This document shows, one piece after another, positions 1 to 5,699 of a stretch of 5,741 nt of DNA (position 1 is the stretch's first letter; the number at the start of each line of letters is the position of its first letter). Position numbers and translations under genes: made by a program. The stretch is from CAZPUI01 sp964415525 (GTDB taxonomy: Bacteria > Acidobacteriota > Holophagae > Holophagales > Holophagaceae). The stretch covers positions 1 through 5,741 of the forward strand of contig CAYQAS010000184.1 of assembly GCA_964415525.1 (NCBI GenBank), in the 5' to 3' direction. The notes under the pieces are model-generated. The model saw only the letters and a list, made by a program, of their open reading frames with translations. It was not told the origin of the DNA and ran no database searches.

Positions 1-1
1 T

Positions 2-838
2 GTGGACGTCGTCGACACCACCATCTCCTCCATGTCCATGTCCACCTCGCAGCCCCCCACCGAGACCCTCGTGGCGGCCCTCCAGGGCACACCGTACGAG
101 ACCGGCCTCGACCTGGGCAAGCTGGCCAACGTTGCCCGCCAGGCTGCCGAGACCCGCAAGAAGTACAAGAGCTTCGAGGCCGACATCGCCGCGGTGGACG
201 TCAACGTCCTCCAGTTCCAGGTGCCGGGCGGCATGCTCAGCAACATGGTGAGCCAGCTGCGCCAGTCCAACGCCCTGGACAAGTATTTCGATGTGCTCCA
301 GGAGATCCCCCGCGTCCGCGAGGACATGGGCTTCCCCCCGCTCGTCACGCCCTCCAGCCAGATCGTGGGCACCCAGGCCACTCTCAACGTGGTCACGGGC
401 GAGCGTTACAAGATCATCCCCGAGGAAGTGAAGCAGTACTTCCGCGGCTACTACGGCCAGCCCCCTGCGCCCATGAACGCCGAGATCCAGAAGAAGGCCA
501 TCGGCGACGAGACGCCCATCACCTGCCGCCCCGCGGACATGCTGGCGCCCGGCTGGGAGCAGGCCAAGAAGGAGATCGGTGATCTGGCCGAGAGCGACGA
601 GGACGTGTGCTCCTATGCCATGTTCCCGCAGATCGCCCGCCCCTTCCTGGAGCGCCGGAAGAAGGGCCTGGGAGGTCGCGAGGAACTCGCCGCCGCCGTG
701 GCCGCTGCCTTCTTCGCCAAGGCCGATGCCGAGGCTGCCAAGCCCGCCCCCGCCGCTGCTGGCGCTGCCGGCACGGTGGTCATGAACTCCTATGTGAACC
801 CCTGGAAGCAGGCGGCCCGCAACTGGGCCCGAGGTTGA
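2..838 (+). CDS. Carboxyltransferase subunit of a biotin-dependent carboxylase/decarboxylase (OadA / PycB / transcarboxylase 5S family), 5'-truncated
   Basis: The reading frame is open from the left edge, so the gene starts outside the window; the GTG at 2 is an internal valine. The family moves the carboxyl group between carboxybiotin and pyruvate/oxaloacetate in the cytoplasm. Residues 1-30 look like the last strand of the HMGL-like TIM barrel (VVDTTISSMS, then SQPPTE). The rest matches the PYC_OADA conserved domain: QVPGGMLSN at 73-81, LVTPSSQIVGTQA at 114-126 and EDVCSYAMFPQIA at 200-212. The metal-binding and carbamyl-lysine part of the barrel lies upstream and cannot be checked. An Ala/Pro-rich linker (about 239-257) is followed by a short tail (NSYVNPWKQAARNW) rather than the usual fused biotinyl domain, which is encoded by the next gene. 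Family assignment is secure; whether the complex is a pyruvate carboxylase, oxaloacetate decarboxylase or methylmalonyl-CoA carboxyltransferase cannot be decided here. Confidence 0.9.
   Translation: MDVVDTTISSMSMSTSQPPTETLVAALQGTPYETGLDLGKLANVARQAAETRKKYKSFEADIAAVDVNVLQFQVPGGMLSNMVSQLRQSNALDKYFDVLQEIPRVREDMGFPPLVTPSSQIVGTQATLNVVTGERYKIIPEEVKQYFRGYYGQPPAPMNAEIQKKAIGDETPITCRPADMLAPGWEQAKKEIGDLAESDEDVCSYAMFPQIARPFLERRKKGLGGREELAAAVAAAFFAKADAEAAKPAPAAAGAAGTVVMNSYVNPWKQAARNWARG
831..834 (+). promoter_or_regulatory. Ribosome binding site of the biotin carrier gene
   Basis: GAGG lies 8 nt before the ATG at 843 and inside the last codons of the upstream gene, whose TGA is at 836-838. The placement supports ATG 843 as the start and implies translation of both genes from one transcript. 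Confidence 0.6.
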
Positions 839-842
839 TCAG

Positions 843-1330
843 ATGGCTGTGAACAAGTTCTCCCTCAAGCTGGACGGCCAGCCCTACGAGATCGAACGCC
901 GGGGCGACATCATCGTCGTCAACGGGATGGAATTTCCCCTCACCATCAAGGACGGGACCTTCCTTACCGGCGGCAATCCCCACACCGTGAAGCTCCAGGA
1001 CGGCACCGCCACCGTGGACGGCATCAGCTATCCCGTCGAGGCCACCGGCCTCGAGGAGCCCAAGGATGCCGGTTCCGGCGGTCGCCGCAAGGCCTCCAGC
1101 ACGGCCTCCGCTGATGCGGCAGGTGCCCTGCTGGCGGTCATGCCCGGGCTCATCATCAAGATCCTCAAGAAGGAAGGGGAGGAGGTTGCCGTCGGCGAGA
1201 CGTCCTCATCCTCGAGGCCATGAAGATGCAGAACGAGATCCAGGCCAAGACCGCCGGCAAGATCACCCGCCTTGCCGTCAAGGAAGGCGAGAACGTCGAG
1301 ATCCGCCAGGTTCTCTGCGTGATCGAGTAG
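843..1330 (+). CDS. Biotin carboxyl carrier protein, disrupted by a 1-base frameshift
   Basis: The carrier arm of the carboxylase, which shuttles carboxybiotin between the biotin carboxylase and carboxyltransferase sites. Residues 1-70 are a beta-rich N-terminal region with repeated V/L-x-G-x-x-Y/F stretches. Residues 75-95 are a Gly/Ser/Ala linker, and the biotinyl domain begins at about 96 (AVMPGLIIKILKKEGEEV). The frame opened at 843 runs to TGA at 1221-1223, giving 126 residues with a spurious TSSSSRP tail. Moving to the -1 frame at about 1200-1202 restores VLILEAMKMQNEI and continues to TAG at 1328-1330, a protein of about 162 residues. The expected biotinylated lysine (EAMKM) is codon 1223-1225, residue 128 of the repaired protein. 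As written, the product lacks this lysine and half the biotinyl fold. The gene starts 4 nt after the carboxyltransferase gene and ends 17 nt before a terminator, so it is the last gene of the operon. A sequence error is likelier than true loss because the downstream half is fully conserved in character. Confidence 0.85.
1200..1202 (+). other. Frameshift site in the biotin carrier gene (one base apparently missing)
   Basis: The text reads GGC GAG ACG TCC TCA, whereas the family expects GET followed by VLILEAMKM, i.e. GGC GAG ACC GTC CTC. Adding one C after position 1201 joins the two halves without any other change. No X-XXY-YYZ slippery heptamer is present here. Confidence 0.85.
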
Positions 1331-1347
1331 GCAGCACGAAAGCCGTG

Positions 1348-1378
1348 AAAGGCCCGGCGGGTGACCGCCGGGCCTTTT
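1348..1378 (+). terminator. Rho-independent terminator shared by convergent operons
   Basis: AAAGGCCCGGCGG (1348-1360), the loop GTGA (1361-1364) and CCGCCGGGCCTTT (1365-1377) form a perfect 13-bp stem, followed by T at 1378. It starts 17 nt after the carrier stop and ends 5 nt before the stop codon of the - strand hydrolase gene. Read on the - strand the same stem also ends in TTT, so it probably acts in both directions, although the U tract is short each way. A tiny adjacent hairpin (CACG/CGTG, 1335-1347) may extend it. Confidence 0.85.
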
Positions 1379-1383
1379 GACAT

Positions 1384-4380
1384 CTACTGGCGCAACTGTG
1401 CGAGCACCTGGCCGTCGGCTTTGCGTACCAGTGCACAGGCGGATCGGCCCGCAGGAACCTTCAGCGTGTGCGATCGGCCCGCAACCCTGAAGGTGCGCGT
1501 GAGGTCCCGGTCGGTCTCGTTCACGGCCATCAGGAGCGCCGTTGTGGTGGTTTCCAGGATGCGGCTCAGCATCGGATCGCCGGATGTCGTCACGGGCACG
1601 CCGGAAGCCTCCAGCGCGGCCTTGAGGAGGCCGATGAGCGCCCCTTCCTCCCGGGCGAGTTCCAGCGGAAGGGGTTCGAAGGTGAAGGCATTCCCGATGC
1701 TGGCCGGGGCTTCGGGACCGCAATGGAGCTTCTCGTTGAGCTGGCCATCAAAGGTCACCCAGCCATCTGCTGCCCACGGACTCTGTTCCCGGAACACCAG
1801 AGGGCGCATGCCTTCGGGCACCGGCAAAGCGGACAGCGGCTGTCCGTAAGGGTCGCCTTCGAGGGCGCCGGTGAAGACGATGCGCGTTCCAGCCTTGGCC
1901 GCCTGTGCCAGGGCTTCCGCGGCCTTGGGCTCCAGCCACTCGGGACCGGGCACAAGGATCAGGCTGGCGCCCTTCAGGCGCTCCGCGCTGAGGCGCAGTT
2001 CAGAGAGGGCGGTGGGCCCGACTCCGAAGCGCTCGGAGAGGGTGCGCAGGACTTTTCGCACGCCATCGAAGGGCTGGGGGCGACCCATGAGCATCCGACT
2101 GTGGGGGATCACCACCACCACGGGGTCGGCTTGGAAATCCTCCAGGTGCGGCGCGGCTTTCGTGAGGAAGTCCGCGAAGGCGGGAAGGCTGCGCAGCTCC
2201 GTCTTGGCGGTGCCGTCGGGGCGAAGAAATCCAATCACGGCCTCGTTGTCCAGGGCCATGTAGGGGTTGATGTTCCAGATCCACTGCACCACGCCTGCGC
2301 CGCGCCCCATCAGGGTCAGGGCGAACTTGCGCTCCATCAGGCGGGCCGCGGCCTCGGGCGTGCGCCAGGGCTTGCCGTCCACGTCCTCCAGGCGCATGAG
2401 GCCCGTCTCCTGCACCAACATCGGCTTCTCGGGCACCTTGGCGGTGACGTGGTCCCAGAGCAAGTCGTCGTTGAGCCACCAGTCGTGGAGCGCGGTGTAG
2501 TCGAGCTGCTCCGCCATCACCTGAATGGAGGGGCTGGCGTTGAGGCCCGCCTCGTCCTGCCCCACGGTCACCAGCGGGTTGCCGCCGACGTTTCGCAGAA
2601 CGCTTCGCATGTGGCCCGCCCAGCCTGCGAAGGCCTCCATGGTGAAGACGCGGAAATCACGGACCTTGCGGGGCCGTTTCTCGTCCTTGATGGCACCGGT
2701 GTTCAGTTCCGTGGGATTCGGAAGGCTCAGCGCATCATCGCTGGCGTCTCGCCAGAGCTCCCGGAGGCGCGCGGGATCATCCCCATGGCGCGCCTTCACC
2801 CAGGCCTGCCAGGCGGCCCGCTCGAAACGGTCCCCCATGGGGCGGTTCGTCCAGAGCGTTTCCGGCGTGGACCAGGAGGGCTCGTTGATCAGGTCGTAGT
2901 GGATCCATGGACAACCGCGATAGCGAGCGGCCACCTGGGTCAGGAGCGCGGCCTGACCCTCCAGGGATTTGGGATCGAGGTAAGGGTTCTCGCCGCCGAA
3001 GGTGGGCGGGAGGAAGGCGAAGAACGTGAAACAGACATGGATGCGGTGTTTGGCCGCGGTGTGGACGAATGCGTCCAAGGCCCGCAGGGCGCCGTCGTCC
3101 AGGGCGCCAGGGCCCGTCATCAGGCGGTTCCAGTAGGCCCAGAGGCCCGTGCGGACAAGGTTCACGCCCTGGGTCTTCATGCGCGCGAAGTCCGCGTCCC
3201 ACCGGGCCGGATTGGGCTGGAAGAGGAAACGCCGGTGGACGCTGGAGTCCATGTAAGTGGTGCCGAGGATCGGCTGCACCTTGCCATCGAGGCGGAGCCA
3301 GTCTCGGCTGGTGGTCAGCGGTGATCCGGTGGACATCAGATGTCCATCCCGCACCCAGAATCCCGTGGTCTCGGTGTGGTCGCCCCACCTGACTTCCACA
3401 CGGTGGAGACCTGACGCGAGGGGGCGCTTCGTGCGCAGGGGCGTTTCTGCGAAGGCCGCTTTCGGGGTCCCATGCCAGGGGACCTCCAGCTCCAGCGCCG
3501 GGTTTCCACGGGCATCCAGGAGCCTCACCCGAGCCGGAAGGGGATGGGCCACGGCAGATGGCCTGAAGAGGTTCAGCCGAATGCGTGGGGTGTCGCCGGA
3601 TTCGACGGTGGCCTGGACAGGGCAGGCCTCCAGTTCGGAGGGGCCCGCCAGGGCACGATCGACCAGGGCGCGCACAAGCGGTGCATCCATGGCTGCGTCG
3701 TGGGTGGCGAAGACCCAGCGACCCCCGGCGCCAAAGCCCCGCAGCCGGTCGATCTCCTGGAGGGCACAGGCCCGGGGCAACGTGCCGTCCGTCAGGTGCA
3801 CCAGGGGGCGGAGGAGGGCGTCCCTGGGCGCGTCCGGGGCTTCCTCCGCGAGGGCTTCCTTCCGGGTGCCGAACCGCACGGTCAGGGCCCAGGTGCGGGT
3901 CGATCGGGGCAGTGTGAGGGGCCAGCCCGTGCCGGGAACGGGTGCCGGGGCTTGCAGGCCCAAAGTCTCCACGGCTTCTGCGGGGCCGAAGAGGAACGCG
4001 TGGGCGAAGGTGGCCTGGGGCGGCCCCTGGACCCACCTACCCTGTGCGAACCGCACGGGTTGCTGGAGCGGCGCCCCGCCCAGGTTGACCAGGTGGCGTC
4101 CATGCTCGAGGTGCGCGCGGATGGCGTCGAAGGCCTCCACGGGGAAGGCGCTGCCGTGGGGAAGGATCAACACGTCGACGCCGGAGGCCAGCACATCCCG
4201 AAGGCGGGCGGAAGAATCGCAGCGGATGACCTCCAGGCCCTTCAGGGCCTCCGTGAGTGAGGTCGAAGAGACACCCGGGGCATCCACCGTGGGAAAGCCA
4301 TCCGCCTGGAAGAGGGCCACCCGCGGCGGTGCGGCGGAGAGCAGGCAGGGCAGGACCAGACTCAGGAGGGAACGCATCAT
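1384..4380 (-). CDS. Secreted multidomain clan GH-A glycoside hydrolase (GH42/GH5-like)
   Basis: A 998-residue protein with an N-terminal signal peptide (about 1-17, ending LLSAA). Domains by eye: residues 20-250, a ThuA/amidotransferase-like Rossmann domain; 253-345, a beta-sandwich; 346-745, a (beta/alpha)8 barrel; 750-940, a second amidotransferase-like domain resembling the GH42 trimerisation domain; 943-998, a small beta domain. Barrel evidence is GTTYMDSS at 373-380, IHYDLINEPSW at 493-503 with Glu500 as candidate acid/base, PMLVQETG at 653-660 with Glu658 as candidate nucleophile, and the aromatic strand VVQWIWNINP at 697-706. Neither flanking Rossmann domain shows a nucleophile-elbow cysteine, so they are probably structural. 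A retaining beta-glycosidase acting outside the cytoplasm is expected; family number and substrate (galactoside, glucan, mannan) are unknown. It starts at the first of two ATGs, 6 nt after GAGG (4387-4390), and lies 27 nt downstream of the sensor gene on the same strand. Confidence 0.8.
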   Translation of the reverse strand: MMRSLLSLVLPCLLSAAPPRVALFQADGFPTVDAPGVSSTSLTEALKGLEVIRCDSSARLRDVLASGVDVLILPHGSAFPVEAFDAIRAHLEHGRHLVNLGGAPLQQPVRFAQGRWVQGPPQATFAHAFLFGPAEAVETLGLQAPAPVPGTGWPLTLPRSTRTWALTVRFGTRKEALAEEAPDAPRDALLRPLVHLTDGTLPRACALQEIDRLRGFGAGGRWVFATHDAAMDAPLVRALVDRALAGPSELEACPVQATVESGDTPRIRLNLFRPSAVAHPLPARVRLLDARGNPALELEVPWHGTPKAAFAETPLRTKRPLASGLHRVEVRWGDHTETTGFWVRDGHLMSTGSPLTTSRDWLRLDGKVQPILGTTYMDSSVHRRFLFQPNPARWDADFARMKTQGVNLVRTGLWAYWNRLMTGPGALDDGALRALDAFVHTAAKHRIHVCFTFFAFLPPTFGGENPYLDPKSLEGQAALLTQVAARYRGCPWIHYDLINEPSWSTPETLWTNRPMGDRFERAAWQAWVKARHGDDPARLRELWRDASDDALSLPNPTELNTGAIKDEKRPRKVRDFRVFTMEAFAGWAGHMRSVLRNVGGNPLVTVGQDEAGLNASPSIQVMAEQLDYTALHDWWLNDDLLWDHVTAKVPEKPMLVQETGLMRLEDVDGKPWRTPEAAARLMERKFALTLMGRGAGVVQWIWNINPYMALDNEAVIGFLRPDGTAKTELRSLPAFADFLTKAAPHLEDFQADPVVVVIPHSRMLMGRPQPFDGVRKVLRTLSERFGVGPTALSELRLSAERLKGASLILVPGPEWLEPKAAEALAQAAKAGTRIVFTGALEGDPYGQPLSALPVPEGMRPLVFREQSPWAADGWVTFDGQLNEKLHCGPEAPASIGNAFTFEPLPLELAREEGALIGLLKAALEASGVPVTTSGDPMLSRILETTTTALLMAVNETDRDLTRTFRVAGRSHTLKVPAGRSACALVRKADGQVLAQLRQ

Positions 4381-4401
4381 GGGGAACCTCAGAGGTGCCC
4401 C
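4381..4401 (-). promoter_or_regulatory. Intercistronic hairpin overlapping the hydrolase ribosome binding site
   Basis: In the mRNA sense the stretch reads GGGGCACC-TCTGA-GGTTCCCC, a 7-bp stem with one C/T mismatch and a 5-nt loop, ending directly against the hydrolase ATG. The Shine-Dalgarno GAGG (4387-4390) is half in the loop and half in the 3' arm. The sensor gene's TAG (4408-4410) is only 6 nt upstream, so a terminating ribosome would melt the hairpin. The structure is seen; the coupling role is inferred. Confidence 0.45.
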
Positions 4402-4407
4402 TCCAGT

Positions 4408-5595
4408 CTATGCGCGGGTCTGCTCCATGACCTCGCGGTGCCGCTCGACGCAGCAAGGGCAGAGGCCATGGGTGAACTTGGCCCCGGAATGGCTGGTGAC
4501 GTAGGCTTCCACGGCGGTCCAGTAGCCCTTGTCATCGCGCACGCTCTTGCACTCGGCACAGATGGGGATCAGGCCCGAGAGCTGCTCGACCTCCGCCAGG
4601 GCCCGGCAGAGTTCTTCCACAGTGCTCTGCAGAATGGCGTTCCGGGCATCCTGCTCACCGAGCAGCCCTGCCTTCGCCGCTTCGGCCTCTCGGCGCTGGG
4701 CGATTTCCTGCTCCAGCGCGGCCGTGCGTCGGCGCACGGTACGCCTCAGGGTGTGGATCCAAGCGAGGACTCCGAGGCCCGAAAGTGCGCCCGCCGCAAG
4801 GAGAAACGGCTGCTGCACACGGCGAAAGCCCTGGGAGAGGGACAGTTCAGGCAATTCCAGGGGACCGAGGTGCCGGTCGTGGATGCGGGTCAGTTCCCCA
4901 GACGCCTGAATGTGGTAAAGGCCCTGGTTGAGGGCCTCCAGGAGGGCGGTATTCCCTCGGCGCACCGCAAAGCTTCGGCGCAGCGCAAAGAATTCGAGGG
5001 GGACCATGCTGAGTCCCTGGACCTGGCCCGAACGCTGGTAGCTCTGCAGCGTCTGGCGAGGAACGACGGCACAGTCGCCCTGGCCCGCATCCAGGGCCAT
5101 CAGGGCCGCCTCGTGGGTGACGAATCCAACGGGCTTCACGGCCTCCATGGATTCCCGGTCGCTGGCGATGCCTCCCTCCAAGCCCAGGACCACCTTGCCG
5201 TGCAGGTCCCGTTGGGACCGGATGGTGTCATGTCCTGTGCGCACGACAATGCCATACGCGATGAGGCTGTGGGCGATGCAGGTGTCGTAGTGCTTCTCGC
5301 GGGAAGGCGTCAGGGCCATGCCCGCCAGGGCATCCACTTCGCCGCTTTCGAGGGCGGCGGCCTGCTTTCCAAAGGGCATGGGACGGAGGGTGATGTTCAG
5401 ACCTTGCTGGGCCGCCACTGCCCGAAGGACGTCGATCACGTAGCCGGCGGGTTGACCCTCGGCATCGAGGTACTCGTAGGGTGCAAACCCAATGCCGACG
5501 CCGATGACGAGGGGGCGCCGGCACTCCGAAGCATGCAGACTCGTCGCCACCGCCAAGATGGCATAGGCAAGGAGCAGCCTTCGGAGGATGGACAT
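4408..5595 (-). CDS. Membrane sensor: periplasmic SBP_bac_3-like domain, TM helix, coiled coil, C-terminal CxxC/CPxC module
   Basis: A 395-residue protein from ATG 5595. Residues 1-22 form a signal sequence ending SLHA; no lipobox. Residues 28-245 resemble family-3 solute-binding proteins: LVIGVGIGFAPYEYLD, then GEVDALAGMALTPSR with the ligand-carboxylate arginine (R99), then GQGDCAVVP. One TM helix at 263-283 is followed by an arginine-rich stretch (RRTVRRR), placing the C-terminus in the cytoplasm, then a coiled coil at about 284-335. Residues 340-387 are a module with ICAEC (C346, C349), DDKGYW and THGLCPCC (H376, C379, C381, C382). From memory, this 'LPICxxCKxIRDDxGYW...SHGICPxC' module recurs at the end of PAS and receiver proteins and has no known function; metal binding is inferred from the cysteine pairs. 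No histidine kinase, GGDEF, EAL or phosphatase domain is present. A GTG at 5646 would add 17 polar residues before the signal sequence; ATG 5595 is preferred. It is first in a two-gene unit with the hydrolase. Confidence 0.85.
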   Translation of the reverse strand: MSILRRLLLAYAILAVATSLHASECRRPLVIGVGIGFAPYEYLDAEGQPAGYVIDVLRAVAAQQGLNITLRPMPFGKQAAALESGEVDALAGMALTPSREKHYDTCIAHSLIAYGIVVRTGHDTIRSQRDLHGKVVLGLEGGIASDRESMEAVKPVGFVTHEAALMALDAGQGDCAVVPRQTLQSYQRSGQVQGLSMVPLEFFALRRSFAVRRGNTALLEALNQGLYHIQASGELTRIHDRHLGPLELPELSLSQGFRRVQQPFLLAAGALSGLGVLAWIHTLRRTVRRRTAALEQEIAQRREAEAAKAGLLGEQDARNAILQSTVEELCRALAEVEQLSGLIPICAECKSVRDDKGYWTAVEAYVTSHSGAKFTHGLCPCCVERHREVMEQTRA

Positions 5596-5599
5596 GGGG

Positions 5600-5603
5600 C
5601 CTC
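5600..5603 (-). promoter_or_regulatory. Ribosome binding site deciding the sensor start
   Basis: GAGG on the - strand lies 4 nt (CCCC) before ATG 5593-5595. It is the best match near either candidate start: upstream of the GTG at 5644-5646 only a weak GGA is seen. The spacing is short but usable, and the ATG begins a proper signal sequence. Confidence 0.5.
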
Positions 5604-5632
5604 GGGGGAATGGCTCGGGATGATCCCACCCC

Positions 5633-5670
5633 TGCGGATTTGCCACAACGGTCCATGATGCGGATTGGCT
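5633..5670 (+). repeat. Imperfect 12-nt direct repeat in the divergent promoter region
   Basis: TGCGGATTTGCC (5633-5644) and TGCGGATTGGCT (5659-5670) match at 10 of 12 positions, with 26 nt from start to start. A repeat of this kind between divergent genes could be an operator, but it is short and may be chance. Confidence 0.4.
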
Positions 5671-5689
5671 GCGTTACAGTTACCTCCCC

Positions 5690-5693
5690 GAGG
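5690..5693 (+). promoter_or_regulatory. Ribosome binding site of cmk
   Basis: GAGG is placed 6 nt before ATG 5700-5702, a standard spacing that supports this start. Confidence 0.6.
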
Positions 5694-5699
5694 TGCCCC

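Larger units (their letters stand above)
5596..5699 (+). promoter_or_regulatory. Divergent intergenic region between the sensor gene and cmk
   Basis: These 104 nt must carry promoters for both directions unless transcription reads in from outside. On the - strand a weak candidate is GTAACT (5683-5678) and CATCAT (5660-5655) with 17-nt spacing, 3/6 and 4/6 matches to sigma-70 boxes. It would start transcription near 5648, which also argues against the GTG at 5646 as the sensor start. No convincing + strand promoter was found. GTTAC-A-GTTAC (5673-5683) is a short tandem repeat. Confidence 0.35.

Noticed and set aside
1195..1225. Programmed -1 frameshift in the biotin carrier gene
   Set aside because: The sequence GGC GAG ACG TCC has no slippery heptamer and no obvious stimulatory stem, and biotin carriers are not known to use recoding; a missing base is simpler.
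2108..2121. CAC trinucleotide run as a microsatellite
   Set aside because: Only about four units, encoding the VVVV of a beta strand (residues 754-757) in the second Rossmann domain; explained by coding.
1468..3324. A 618-codon open frame on the + strand opposite the hydrolase gene
   Set aside because: GC-rich codon use on the - strand leaves the opposite frames open. Its translation is rich in G, H, R and Q with no recognisable domain, whereas the - strand frame gives a coherent signal peptide and GH-A barrel.
2777..4036. A 419-codon open frame on the - strand within the hydrolase gene
   Set aside because: It lies on the same strand but in another frame inside the 998-residue hydrolase; composition is Gly/Pro/Arg-rich and domain-less, a shadow of the real frame.
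4338..4380. Lipoprotein signal in the hydrolase
   Set aside because: The only cysteine in the signal region (C12) is followed by more hydrophobic signal residues and is not preceded by a lipobox; an ordinary signal peptide ending near LLSAA fits better.
3257..4504. Long + strand open frame of 415 codons spanning the hydrolase start
   Set aside because: It crosses the hydrolase/sensor junction, is Arg/Ser/Pro-rich with low-complexity content, and has no ribosome site or homology that I recognise.
5596..5646. GTG at 5644-5646 as the start of the sensor gene
   Set aside because: It would put 17 polar residues before the signal sequence, has only a weak GGA upstream, and lies at the edge of the possible transcript start; ATG 5595 has GAGG and begins the signal sequence.
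4438..5658. Long + strand open frame of 406 codons opposite the sensor gene
   Set aside because: An antisense shadow of the well-supported sensor gene; the translation shows no family motif.
5640..5680. Sigma-70 promoter for cmk using TTGCCA (5640) or TACAGT (5675)
   Set aside because: No partner box at 16-18 nt: TTGCCA is followed by ATTGGC-like sequence, and TACAGT is preceded by TCCATG.
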